Origin: an uncultured Hyphomicrobiales bacterium
Lineage (GTDB): Bacteria > Pseudomonadota > Alphaproteobacteria > Rhizobiales > Ancalomicrobiaceae
Assembly: GCA_903930435.1 (NCBI GenBank)
Contig: CAIYYN010000054.1
Location: 124,001 to 188,000, forward strand
DNA: 64,000 nucleotides
Reading direction: 5' to 3'
The notes under the pieces were generated by a model that saw only the letters and a program-made list of their open reading frames with translations, did not search any database and was not told where the DNA came from. Below are positions 30,847 through 38,375 of this stretch, one piece after another (positions within the stretch are counted from its first letter, which is position 1; each line of letters opens with the position of its first letter). The translations under genes were made by a program, and so were the position numbers.

Positions 30847-31060
30847 AATGTCTTCGCCGCTTCCTGCTAGCAAAATTTACATCCCGATTGGAAGCGCTCG
30901 ACGTAAATCGGTCAGGTATCGGTCAAGCGACTCCAAGGGCTTTCTGATTCTGATTAAATTTGGTTAAAAATTTATTTACGATCGAAATACACATAATACC
31001 GTATGTATTACGAGCTTAAATAAACGTATAAATTATTGGACAAAACTTTATGCAATATCA
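30847..31060. other. AT-rich leader between the PilZ gene and the giant adhesin gene
   Basis: 214 bases with no convincing frame. It is much more AT-rich than the flanking genes and has no GC-rich hairpin with a T-run, so I see no terminator. An imperfect inverted repeat (ATACACATA / TATGTAT) lies near 30987-31008, and a tandem CGGTCAGGTAT / CGGTCAAGC near 30909-30927. The other gaps among the four upstream co-directional genes are 42 to 99 bases, so this longer gap may hold a separate promoter or control site for the giant gene. That is an inference. Confidence 0.4.
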
Positions 31061-31471
31061 TTAAAGCTTTCGAGCAAATATCGAGTCTTCAATTTTGACC
31101 CCATTTAAATTAACTATATCGTCAACAACAGACTGATCAATTTCATGAAAGAATTGAATACCATATCCAGACACTCTTGACGCCCTAATTCTTCCTTCAA
31201 CGGAAAAATACTCCGTCTGGATGATCACGACCTCGTTGTTACGGTCAAGGATAAACATGCTTGCAGGTCGGAAAACACAACCTCCACACGAGATTTCAAG
31301 AATCATGCCGTCAAATGTTGCGCCAATTTCAACCAGATTCATCTGGCCAACCATCGTGCAGTCAAACCGCTGGTGACGGCGTTCGAATCCCTTCTTCTGA
31401 CGTCCAAAGCGGAACATCTGAGGAATTGACTTCAGGTTGAAACCCGTGGAACTGCTTGCTTGCTGTGACAT
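31061..31471 (-). CDS. PilZ-domain protein, putative c-di-GMP receptor
   Basis: 136-residue soluble protein with a single PilZ-like domain at about 29-125. The N-terminal arginine motif is seen as R31-R32-H-Q-R35 (RxxxR). The second motif, usually D/NxSxxG, reads E59-I-S61-C-G-G64, so the acidic/amide position is Glu; the Ser and Gly are kept. PilZ domains bind cyclic di-GMP and change partner activity on binding. The ATG follows GAGGA at good spacing. It lies 42 bases after the MotA-like gene and is the last gene before the giant adhesin, so it most likely links c-di-GMP level to export or surface retention of that protein. Binding itself is unproven, and the Glu substitution could weaken it. 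Confidence 0.8.
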   Translation of the reverse strand: MSQQASSSTGFNLKSIPQMFRFGRQKKGFERRHQRFDCTMVGQMNLVEIGATFDGMILEISCGGCVFRPASMFILDRNNEVVIIQTEYFSVEGRIRASRVSGYGIQFFHEIDQSVVDDIVNLNGVKIEDSIFARKL

Positions 31472-31513
31472 TTTACGTGTCCTCGACTAATTGGCAGGTG
31501 CGCGCTCAGCACT

Positions 31514-33247
31514 TCAACCGTTGGATCCGGCGCGATGGCGGAAAGTTTCCACGAGATCCTGAAGTTCCGTTATGGCGCGCGTGAAGCGTTGATCGTTGTT
31601 GTCCGGGCGCTCCACAGTCTCTGTCTGTTTGGGCATGTCCCGCTCAGCCGCCAATTGCGCTGCACGCTCCATCGAGCCGATCGCAACATGAAGCAAACTG
31701 GAATAGGCCGAAAAGGCGTTTTCAAGCGTCTGGTTTATCTGAGCAAAGCCATTCGACAGGGACTGATTCAACATGGCTGAGGTCCGCGCATGTGCCCCGT
31801 CAACCGACTCCGTACGGGCCTGGCGCGCAAGTTCATTGACGGCCTGCGCTTGCGACGTCACAATCTGCGCAATCCGTGCCTCAGCCCGTTCAGACTGTGT
31901 CATCAGCGCGCGACCAACTTCAGTCAGTCCGTGACGAACACTTTGCTCCAGCGTTGCCTCCAGAAGAGCCGGTGAGGGAGTTGTCATGCGCCGGTCAATA
32001 TCGGCTGACAACTGGTCCACGGCAGTCGCCATCTGGGTCGTCGTTTGCAACTGAACCGAGGACAGCGTTCGCAGTGTCTGCGCATGGCTTTGATCCATGG
32101 CGTGAATCAAAGCTCTCAACGTTGCAACCTCGACCTCAATCCGCCTGGATACGGTCGTGCCAAGGGCATCCAGGCTGGTTCCCAGATCCGACAAGGCCGG
32201 TCCGATCGGACCCAGTGCCCTGATTTCATTCAGGATCGCCGTCTGGTGCCCAATCATTTCGCCCTGCTGGGCGACCAATCGCTCCACGATTTCCGATTGC
32301 CCCACCTGGGCATTGCGCATGTCCTGAAACAGGCGAGCGGTCAGATCGAAACTACCGGCTACCTTCGTGTAATCCGACAGGATGCTGCTGACCATGCGGA
32401 CGAGCGCCGGTTCGACGTCAGACCCGTGAACTGACACCGGCGCATGCGCAACGGCTCTCTCGCCTTCATCTTCTCCAATCTGCACGACACCGGCGAGCCA
32501 GGCCTCAAACTCGTGCTTCAGAACGCCAGCTGCCTGGCCCGCGAAGCGGCCCAGCAAACCGACCACAAGCGATCCGAAAAGACCGAACAGAGACGAGGCG
32601 AAACCCGAAGCCATACCCTTCAACGGTTCTTGCAGAGCTCCTAATAGTTCCTGGAAGGCACCTGAGGCTTCAGCACCACCAGCCGAATTGGCGAGACCAC
32701 CGATAATTCCGCCCATGGCGCCGACCATGTGCAAGAGGCCGATAAACGTGCCGATCAGTCCCATGAACACGAGCAGACCCGACATGTAGACCAGCAACGA
32801 CTTCTCATCGCTGATTGTCTCGGCAATCTTGTGGACGAGCGTATTCATGGTCTCAACGGAAACACGGATTTTCTTGGTCCTGGCCAACTCGTCAGTCACG
32901 AGATCATAGGCATGTCCCAGAATACGCGGGCGTACGAACAGGCGACCGGGCTGTGCGCAGCGATAATGCCGCCATAAAGGGTCGCGCGTTCCCTCGATCC
33001 GGCCAATACGGATGTCATCCCACATTTCCTTCAGCGCATTGAACGCAATCAGTTCATTTTTCAGCTTGGCTATGAAAATGAACGACATAACAATACCAAA
33101 GCCAAAGGTGCCCAGAATGGTCACGTTCATATAAACGTGTGCCATGACGCCTTCGGCGATAAATTCTCTCTGCCAAAGTGCAAGCAGTGCAATGACGGAT
33201 ATGACTCCGATCATTTTGTTTCGAATACGAGCAACCTGTTTTTCCAT
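31514..33247 (-). CDS. MotA/TolQ/ExbB-family proton channel-like protein
   Basis: 577-residue inner-membrane protein. Four membrane segments are visible: about 12-27, 38-61, 151-175 (LLVFMGLIGTFIGLLHMV) and 213-236 (ASGFASSLFGLFGSLVVGLL). The last two with the intervening LQEPLKGMASG resemble the conserved core of MotA/TolQ/ExbB proteins, which pair with MotB/TolR/ExbD to conduct protons. Beyond residue 250 there is a soluble tail of some 320 residues, mostly helical and Gln/Ala/Arg-rich, with chemoreceptor-like heptads; ordinary ExbB/TolQ lack this. It is 47 bases downstream of the MotB-like gene and in the secretion cluster, so I infer an SiiB-like role powering or gating adhesin export, not flagellar rotation. 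No flagellar genes are in the window. Confidence 0.8.
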   Translation of the reverse strand: MEKQVARIRNKMIGVISVIALLALWQREFIAEGVMAHVYMNVTILGTFGFGIVMSFIFIAKLKNELIAFNALKEMWDDIRIGRIEGTRDPLWRHYRCAQPGRLFVRPRILGHAYDLVTDELARTKKIRVSVETMNTLVHKIAETISDEKSLLVYMSGLLVFMGLIGTFIGLLHMVGAMGGIIGGLANSAGGAEASGAFQELLGALQEPLKGMASGFASSLFGLFGSLVVGLLGRFAGQAAGVLKHEFEAWLAGVVQIGEDEGERAVAHAPVSVHGSDVEPALVRMVSSILSDYTKVAGSFDLTARLFQDMRNAQVGQSEIVERLVAQQGEMIGHQTAILNEIRALGPIGPALSDLGTSLDALGTTVSRRIEVEVATLRALIHAMDQSHAQTLRTLSSVQLQTTTQMATAVDQLSADIDRRMTTPSPALLEATLEQSVRHGLTEVGRALMTQSERAEARIAQIVTSQAQAVNELARQARTESVDGAHARTSAMLNQSLSNGFAQINQTLENAFSAYSSLLHVAIGSMERAAQLAAERDMPKQTETVERPDNNDQRFTRAITELQDLVETFRHRAGSNG

Positions 33248-33294
33248 TACTCAAAGCCTTGTCACAGAGATTGAATTCGTACCGAAAACATTCT

Positions 33295-34230
33295 TTATTT
33301 ACCGACGAAAATATCGACAGTGTTGCCCATTTCATCGGTTGTGGTGTCAAACACCTTGACGCTGATATCCGCAGGGTTGAGCTTCTGCTTCTGCATTTCC
33401 CCCCGAACGTACATGGCCCGGTAATAGGCAATGCGCCGCGCATCGCTCAAAGATCCATCCTTGGTGGAGGCATAGGCTCTGATGATCACCTTTGGCTTCT
33501 TTTCAACAACGTCCTTGGACGTGGTAAAGCCCGTCAGATCATTCAGTCCGGCTTGATCCATCTTGTAACTGTGGGTCACGAAGTGTAATTGGACAGCAGG
33601 CTTATCAGAGGCTGCTTCGACCGTCGCTGCGCCATGATCTGCGCGGACAGTCGATGCGGCAGAATTCTGGGCACCAGCCGCCGTTTTCGCACCTGCGTCG
33701 GCGGGTTTTTCCGCTGCACCGTCATTTTTGACGGGTGACTCGGATGCCGCCTTGGCCCCTTCGGTTGATTGAGACTGCTCAGACGGCTTGAGGCCGGCGA
33801 CCTGTTGAGCCTGATCTGGCGTCGTACCGGAAGGCGGGGAACTCACCTCTGACTTTGCCGAACTGCTTGCTGCAATTTGGTCCGCGGATTTCTCCGCTGG
33901 AGCCGTTGCCGCGCCTGACTGACTGTCAGCCTGCGTACTCTTGGCCGCGCCCGACGCTGCCGTCGCTTCACTCGCTTCGATCTTTGCCTGAGCCTTGGCA
34001 ACTTCCTCGGCAACCTTCGCCGTCAATTCCTTGATGCTGGCGTTACCGGGCACATCGATCTTTGCCGCTTTTGCAATGGCCTGGACGGCGTTTTTGGACA
34101 CATTCTGAGACAAAACGAACACTGCCATTGCAAGCAGCATCATCACGAATGCGAGCACCTGCACCATCGATGTCAAGGCATCGACGTAACCTGGCCAATA
34201 GTCTTCGCTTTCCTCGGATCCATGTGCCAT
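33295..34230 (-). CDS. MotB-like protein with OmpA-like C-terminal domain
   Basis: 311-residue protein with one N-terminal membrane segment. The start YWPGYVDALTSMVQVLAF matches the MotB pattern, with D17 just before the helix (about 18-41) in the place of the proton-carrying Asp of MotB. Residues about 45-205 are a low-complexity Ala/Ser/Lys/Glu linker long enough to span much of the periplasm. Residues about 210-311 look like an OmpA/MotB peptidoglycan-binding-type fold (VIIRAYAS, DARRIAYYRAMYVRGEM, then a closing strand). It should pair with the MotA-like protein 47 bases downstream. By analogy with SiiA in Salmonella SPI-4 it may couple proton flow to the T1SS. The function is inferred from domains and location. 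Confidence 0.8.
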   Translation of the reverse strand: MAHGSEESEDYWPGYVDALTSMVQVLAFVMMLLAMAVFVLSQNVSKNAVQAIAKAAKIDVPGNASIKELTAKVAEEVAKAQAKIEASEATAASGAAKSTQADSQSGAATAPAEKSADQIAASSSAKSEVSSPPSGTTPDQAQQVAGLKPSEQSQSTEGAKAASESPVKNDGAAEKPADAGAKTAAGAQNSAASTVRADHGAATVEAASDKPAVQLHFVTHSYKMDQAGLNDLTGFTTSKDVVEKKPKVIIRAYASTKDGSLSDARRIAYYRAMYVRGEMQKQKLNPADISVKVFDTTTDEMGNTVDIFVGK

Positions 34231-34329
34231 TTGCGCGCTACTTGACCTTACCGACTATAAGATTGCCTTATCGGTCACGGTAAACGCGAATGGTTAACTA
34301 AATACCAATTGGCAGAGGGAAGCCGGAGC

Positions 34330-36543
34330 CTATGCGGCGTTTCCGGCCATTCGCCTCAAGACCTCCGCTTTCGGTCCATCAGCGATAACCCGCCCGCCAT
34401 CAATCCAGATGAGCCTGTCGACAAGGTCAAGGAGCGGTGCGCGGTGGGTGGCCAGCACAAGGGTTCGATCAGCCAGGAGAGGCTTCAAATCCTTGACAAT
34501 TCGCATTTCAAGCATTGTATCCATCGAGGCTGTTGGCTCATCGAGGATCAAAACCTTGGGATTTGCGAGCAAGATCCGCGCAAGCGCAACGGATTGACGC
34601 TCGCCCCCCGACAGGCGTTCGCCGCGCGGTCCTACAGGCAATGACAGGCCACGAGGGTGCTGTGACGCAAAATCGGCAACTCCCGTCAATTTCGCGACAG
34701 AATTTAACCTTTCCTGGTCAATCGACCTGGCTCCGACCGTCAGATTGGCTGCAAGCGTATCATTCGTCAGATTTGGTGATTGGCCGAGATATCCGAGTAC
34801 GCGCCGAAGTTCGGTCGGATCGTACTGCCGGGCATCGAAATCATCGACGATCACCGTACCGCTGTCGGGCTCAAGTAATCTTGGCAGCAGCTTCATGAGC
34901 GTGCTCTTGCCCGATCCGGAGCGACCGATAATGGCCACTTTCTCGCCGGGAGCGATCGACAGGGAGATATTTTCGAGTTGCTTCCGCGTCTGGCCAGGAT
35001 AGGAAAACCCGACGTTCTGAAGCCGCAGGGCCCCAAATCGTGGTCTTGGTCTCAGCTCGCTGTCATCACCCGACGTTTCGGCAGATCCGGACGTATCTTC
35101 AGAAATCGCCTTCAGCGCCGCCTTGCTCTCGTGCATCTTGCTCAAGGTCATGACGAGTTGGCCAATCGGTGAAATCACGCGGCCTGCCAACAGATTGCAA
35201 GCGCTGAGGGATCCGACCGTCATCGCACCGATCGAGATCTCGTAGACGCCGATCATGGTCACCAATACAATCATGGCCTGACCGATCGACATGTTGGCGT
35301 AACTTGCGATCGTATGCCAGAGACGCGCACCATGGGCAGCATAGGCGTATTCATCGAACAGACGTTCGAAACGGCCGAGAACCCGTCGTTCCGTGCACGT
35401 CGTCTTGACCGTTTCAAGACCCTCGACGGTTTCGATCATTTGATTGGTCTGGATCTGGTTCAGACGCATCTGACGCATCTGGCCCGATTTCGCCTCCTGA
35501 CCGGCATAGTGGTAAATTACAAACAGAATAGTCATGCCTGCGATCGGGGCCAAGACAACCGGACCGCCGTTCACCCAGATCAGGGCAAACACAATAACAA
35601 GAAATGGTGCGTCAATCATGATGCCGATAATATACTGCGGCACCAGCTGCGTCAGACCATCGATCTGTCTTAGCTTTTCTATGACGGCACCCGAGGACTG
35701 GGGCGCCTCAATCATTTTGACTTCGACCAGACTGCGAACGACTTTGGCCTGAAGTGACGCGCTGGTGGCTGTCGCCAGAGCATCCTGCAATTTGATCCGA
35801 ACCCATTTGACCGCCAGATCAATCGCCAGCGCGAGCATGACACCGATCGACAAAGCCCAGAGCGTATCAAAAGCCGAATGAGGAATAACCCGGTCAAACA
35901 CAAGCCCCGAGTAAATCGGCAACGCCAGCAGCATCAAGTTGGAAAAAGCGGCAACGATCAGAAGCTGCGCCAGCAATGATCTCTTGGTCGCCAGCATATG
36001 AGCAACAATTCCGCGCACGGGATTGGCGCGTAAATCTGCCGCGAGCTTCTCATCATCGACCGTTGCGAATTGCTTTGGACGAACAAGGAAGACAGTACCG
36101 CTCTCTTCGCGTTGAAGGTCTTCCAGTCCCATCTGGTATGTCAGACCATTTGCGAGCAGTTCGAAGGTTCGATCTGTCCGCGAAAGGATCAATCGACCTG
36201 TCCCTGTCTTGATCAGAAGCACGGCTGGCAGGTCAGCCAATCTCAGGGATGCGACTGTGCGGCTCTCAAGTGTGACCTCGACACCATGCGCGGCAGCAAT
36301 TGTCGCCAAGGTCTCGCTGCCACCGGAGGGTTCATCGACGAACGGTGTGTTGCCTGTCTTTGGGTCAGCCGAATTCCACCGCGAACCCAGGATCGCGAGA
36401 AGCCGGGCGATTGGCTCTGGTGATGGACGAGAGGCGACAGCCTCGGGGGTCGTCGCTTGCAATTCGTCTGACGACGGGTTTGTGTTTGCCTTTGCCTCGA
36501 ACAACATCTTCAAGCGGCGCGGCAGCTGAAACTTTTGCAGCAT
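34330..36543 (-). CDS. type I secretion system permease/ATPase (ABC transporter)
   Basis: 737 residues. Residues about 75-165 resemble a C39-like domain without a catalytic Cys, the substrate-docking form found in RTX exporters such as HlyB and LapB. Residues about 185-470 hold the transmembrane bundle (for example LLIVAAFSNLMLLALPIYSG). The nucleotide-binding domain has Walker A GRSGSGKST at 540-548, signature LSGGE at 644-648, Walker B KVLILDEP from 663, and the switch His at 700. It exports an unfolded substrate across the inner membrane in one step with a HlyD partner and an outer-membrane TolC-type channel. The ATG follows AGGAAG closely. It heads the minus-strand run towards the giant adhesin and is divergent from the HlyD-type gene, so the adhesin is the likely substrate. 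Confidence 0.93.
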   Translation of the reverse strand: MLQKFQLPRRLKMLFEAKANTNPSSDELQATTPEAVASRPSPEPIARLLAILGSRWNSADPKTGNTPFVDEPSGGSETLATIAAAHGVEVTLESRTVASLRLADLPAVLLIKTGTGRLILSRTDRTFELLANGLTYQMGLEDLQREESGTVFLVRPKQFATVDDEKLAADLRANPVRGIVAHMLATKRSLLAQLLIVAAFSNLMLLALPIYSGLVFDRVIPHSAFDTLWALSIGVMLALAIDLAVKWVRIKLQDALATATSASLQAKVVRSLVEVKMIEAPQSSGAVIEKLRQIDGLTQLVPQYIIGIMIDAPFLVIVFALIWVNGGPVVLAPIAGMTILFVIYHYAGQEAKSGQMRQMRLNQIQTNQMIETVEGLETVKTTCTERRVLGRFERLFDEYAYAAHGARLWHTIASYANMSIGQAMIVLVTMIGVYEISIGAMTVGSLSACNLLAGRVISPIGQLVMTLSKMHESKAALKAISEDTSGSAETSGDDSELRPRPRFGALRLQNVGFSYPGQTRKQLENISLSIAPGEKVAIIGRSGSGKSTLMKLLPRLLEPDSGTVIVDDFDARQYDPTELRRVLGYLGQSPNLTNDTLAANLTVGARSIDQERLNSVAKLTGVADFASQHPRGLSLPVGPRGERLSGGERQSVALARILLANPKVLILDEPTASMDTMLEMRIVKDLKPLLADRTLVLATHRAPLLDLVDRLIWIDGGRVIADGPKAEVLRRMAGNAA

Positions 36544-36672
36544 GTCTTCCTACAGTCCCTGTCGGCCCAGCCGAACGCGCCGGTCACCTGTCGTTGGTCT
36601 TATTAAGAAATTAATAACGTTAATATATCGTAAATATTTTTCGCCTCTAATGGACGCGTCGACTCAGGCGAG
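36544..36672. promoter_or_regulatory. divergent intergenic region between ABC exporter and HlyD-type genes
   Basis: 129 bases separate the two oppositely transcribed secretion genes. The right half is AT-rich (ATTAATAACGTTAATATATCG near 36610-36630, with AACGTT as a palindromic centre). Promoters for both directions should lie here. I cannot assign -35/-10 boxes with confidence. Confidence 0.5.
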
Positions 36673-38043
36673 ATGATCATGAAACTATTGAAATCAGAAG
36701 CAAAATTGGCATTTCCCGGACAAGCTGTCACTGCGGTGAAACCGGCTACGGAGTTACCCGCACTGGCGCCATATCCCCAAAAGATCCAGAGCATCGCAAC
36801 GGATGCGCACGGACGTTTCATCAAGGTTTTAGCCGTTTCGATGTTTTTGGCCTTTGTGTGGGCCAGCCTGACGACGATCGACAAGGTCACTCGCGGATCC
36901 GGGCATGTGATTCCCGAGCAGCACAAACAGGAAGTCCAGCATCTGGAAGGCGGCATCATTTCCGACATCTATGTCAAGGAAGGCGATAGGGTCGCGCAAG
37001 GACAGCCGCTGATGCGGATTGAAAACAGTTTCTTCCGGTCAGAGCTTGCCCAGGCGGCCATCGAAATTGCCGCAAAGAAAGTCAGGCTGATCCGACTGGA
37101 TGCTGAAACTGCCGGGGAATCCACGATCGAATTTCCGGCCGAACTTGTAAACACCATTCCCCAGGCCGTTCAGAACGAGACCGAACTGTTCCAGCGGCGG
37201 CGCAAAAATCTTGATGAGCAGCTGTCAATCCTGACACAGCAGTCACGACAAAAGGAAATCGAACTCTCCGAGCTTCATTCACGACAGCCCGCACTCCTCA
37301 GGGAAAAGCAGATTTCAGAGGAACGGATGGCGAGCATGCGCAAGTTGGCGTCCGCCGGCGCCGCCTCCAACAATGACGCTCTCGAGGCCGAACGGGTCTT
37401 GCAGGAAACAATTGCCCGCCTGTCGGATCTCAGTCACGACATTCCGCGCGCGGAAGCCGCGCTGGCCGAAATTGGACAGCGCAAGCTTGAGGCCACCTCC
37501 CGGTTTGAAGCGGACGCAGAAAAGGAACGGTCGCAGACGACAGTCGATCTCAACAAGCTGAATGAAAGCGTTCTGGCGATGAGTGATCGCATTCGTCGCT
37601 CGGACGTGGTCGCGCCGGTCGCAGGTGTGATCAACAAGCTGAACGTCTCGACCGTTGGTGGCGTGGTGAAACCAGGCGAGTCCTTGGCCGAAATCGTCCC
37701 CTCCGATACGTCGATCAGCGTCGAAATGAAGCTGGCACCGAATGATCGCGCCGACGTTTGGCCTGGCCAGCGGGCGATTGTCAAAGTCAGCGCCTATGAA
37801 TTCTCGACGTTCGGCGGGCTTGGCGCAAAGGTGACCGACATCTCGCCCGACGCGCTGCAGGACGAACGCGGCAATGCCTATTTCCGCGTACGACTTGAAG
37901 CCGATCCGGCAGGACTTGGCCCCAATCACCCGATCCTGCCGGGCATGAGCGCGGATGTCGACGTTATCGGCGAAAATCAGAGCGTTCTCATGACGATCCT
38001 GAAACCCATCCGCCGCCTGAAAGACAATGCGCTGAGGCAGTAA
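36673..38043 (+). CDS. HlyD-family type I secretion periplasmic adaptor
   Basis: 456-residue membrane fusion protein. A single inner-membrane anchor lies at about 50-68 (IKVLAVSMFLAFVWASLTTI). After it comes the first half of a lipoyl-like domain (GHVIPEQHKQEVQHLEGGII, YVKEGDRVAQGQPL), then a long helical hairpin at about 130-320 rich in Glu/Ala/Arg, and the second lipoyl half plus a beta-barrel domain (VVAPVAGVINKLNVSTVGG, VKPGESLAEIVP). The adaptor bridges the ABC exporter to an outer-membrane channel. No TolC-like gene is in this window, so the channel must be encoded elsewhere. The start may be either of two ATGs six bases apart (36673 or 36679); AGGCGAG is better spaced for the second. 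It is transcribed away from the rest of the locus. Confidence 0.92.
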   Translation: MIMKLLKSEAKLAFPGQAVTAVKPATELPALAPYPQKIQSIATDAHGRFIKVLAVSMFLAFVWASLTTIDKVTRGSGHVIPEQHKQEVQHLEGGIISDIYVKEGDRVAQGQPLMRIENSFFRSELAQAAIEIAAKKVRLIRLDAETAGESTIEFPAELVNTIPQAVQNETELFQRRRKNLDEQLSILTQQSRQKEIELSELHSRQPALLREKQISEERMASMRKLASAGAASNNDALEAERVLQETIARLSDLSHDIPRAEAALAEIGQRKLEATSRFEADAEKERSQTTVDLNKLNESVLAMSDRIRRSDVVAPVAGVINKLNVSTVGGVVKPGESLAEIVPSDTSISVEMKLAPNDRADVWPGQRAIVKVSAYEFSTFGGLGAKVTDISPDALQDERGNAYFRVRLEADPAGLGPNHPILPGMSADVDVIGENQSVLMTILKPIRRLKDNALRQ

Positions 38044-38126
38044 CGCGCCTCGGGCGACGTGATAGCTCTCAGACAAACAAGTCTCAACACGTTCGACGAA
38101 ATATTTATATTAAACAGTATTTTGAT

Positions 38127-38203
38127 TGGTGTCCCGGAAGGGATTCGAACCCCTGACCCCAGGTTTAGGAAACCTGTGCTCTATCCTGCTGAGCTACCGG
38201 GAC
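38127..38203 (-). tRNA. tRNA-Arg (anticodon CCT)
   Basis: Complete cloverleaf on the minus strand. The acceptor arm GTCCCGG pairs with CCGGGAC; the D arm GCTC...GAGC is present; the anticodon stem CAGGT/ACCTG closes the loop TTCCTAA with anticodon CCT; the T loop is TTCGAAT. The discriminator A and a CCA tail are encoded (38127-38130). It reads AGG codons. It stands alone between the secretion locus and the SNase-like gene. tRNA genes often serve as integration sites, but I see no repeated 3' end within the window. Confidence 0.95.
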
Positions 38204-38375
38204 GACGCTTATGATTGGCGTATCTGCGATCCGCTTAGCATGATTTGCGGCGCGATGCAGCAGGGGAGATATGGGAATTTCGTGGATCGCATTTGACATT
38301 GAATGAACACGTCATAAAATGCAACCATGAGTTAATATTGGTCGTGTCCCGCGTTTTCAATCTTGCAGGCAGCCA

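Noticed and set aside
37315-38076. Minus-strand frame of 253 codons opposite the HlyD-type gene
   Set aside because: It is a shadow of the membrane fusion protein coding sequence.
38127-38203. Proven genomic-island boundary at the tRNA gene
   Set aside because: No integrase gene and no second copy of the tRNA 3' end could be found in the window, so it is kept only as a low-interest idea.
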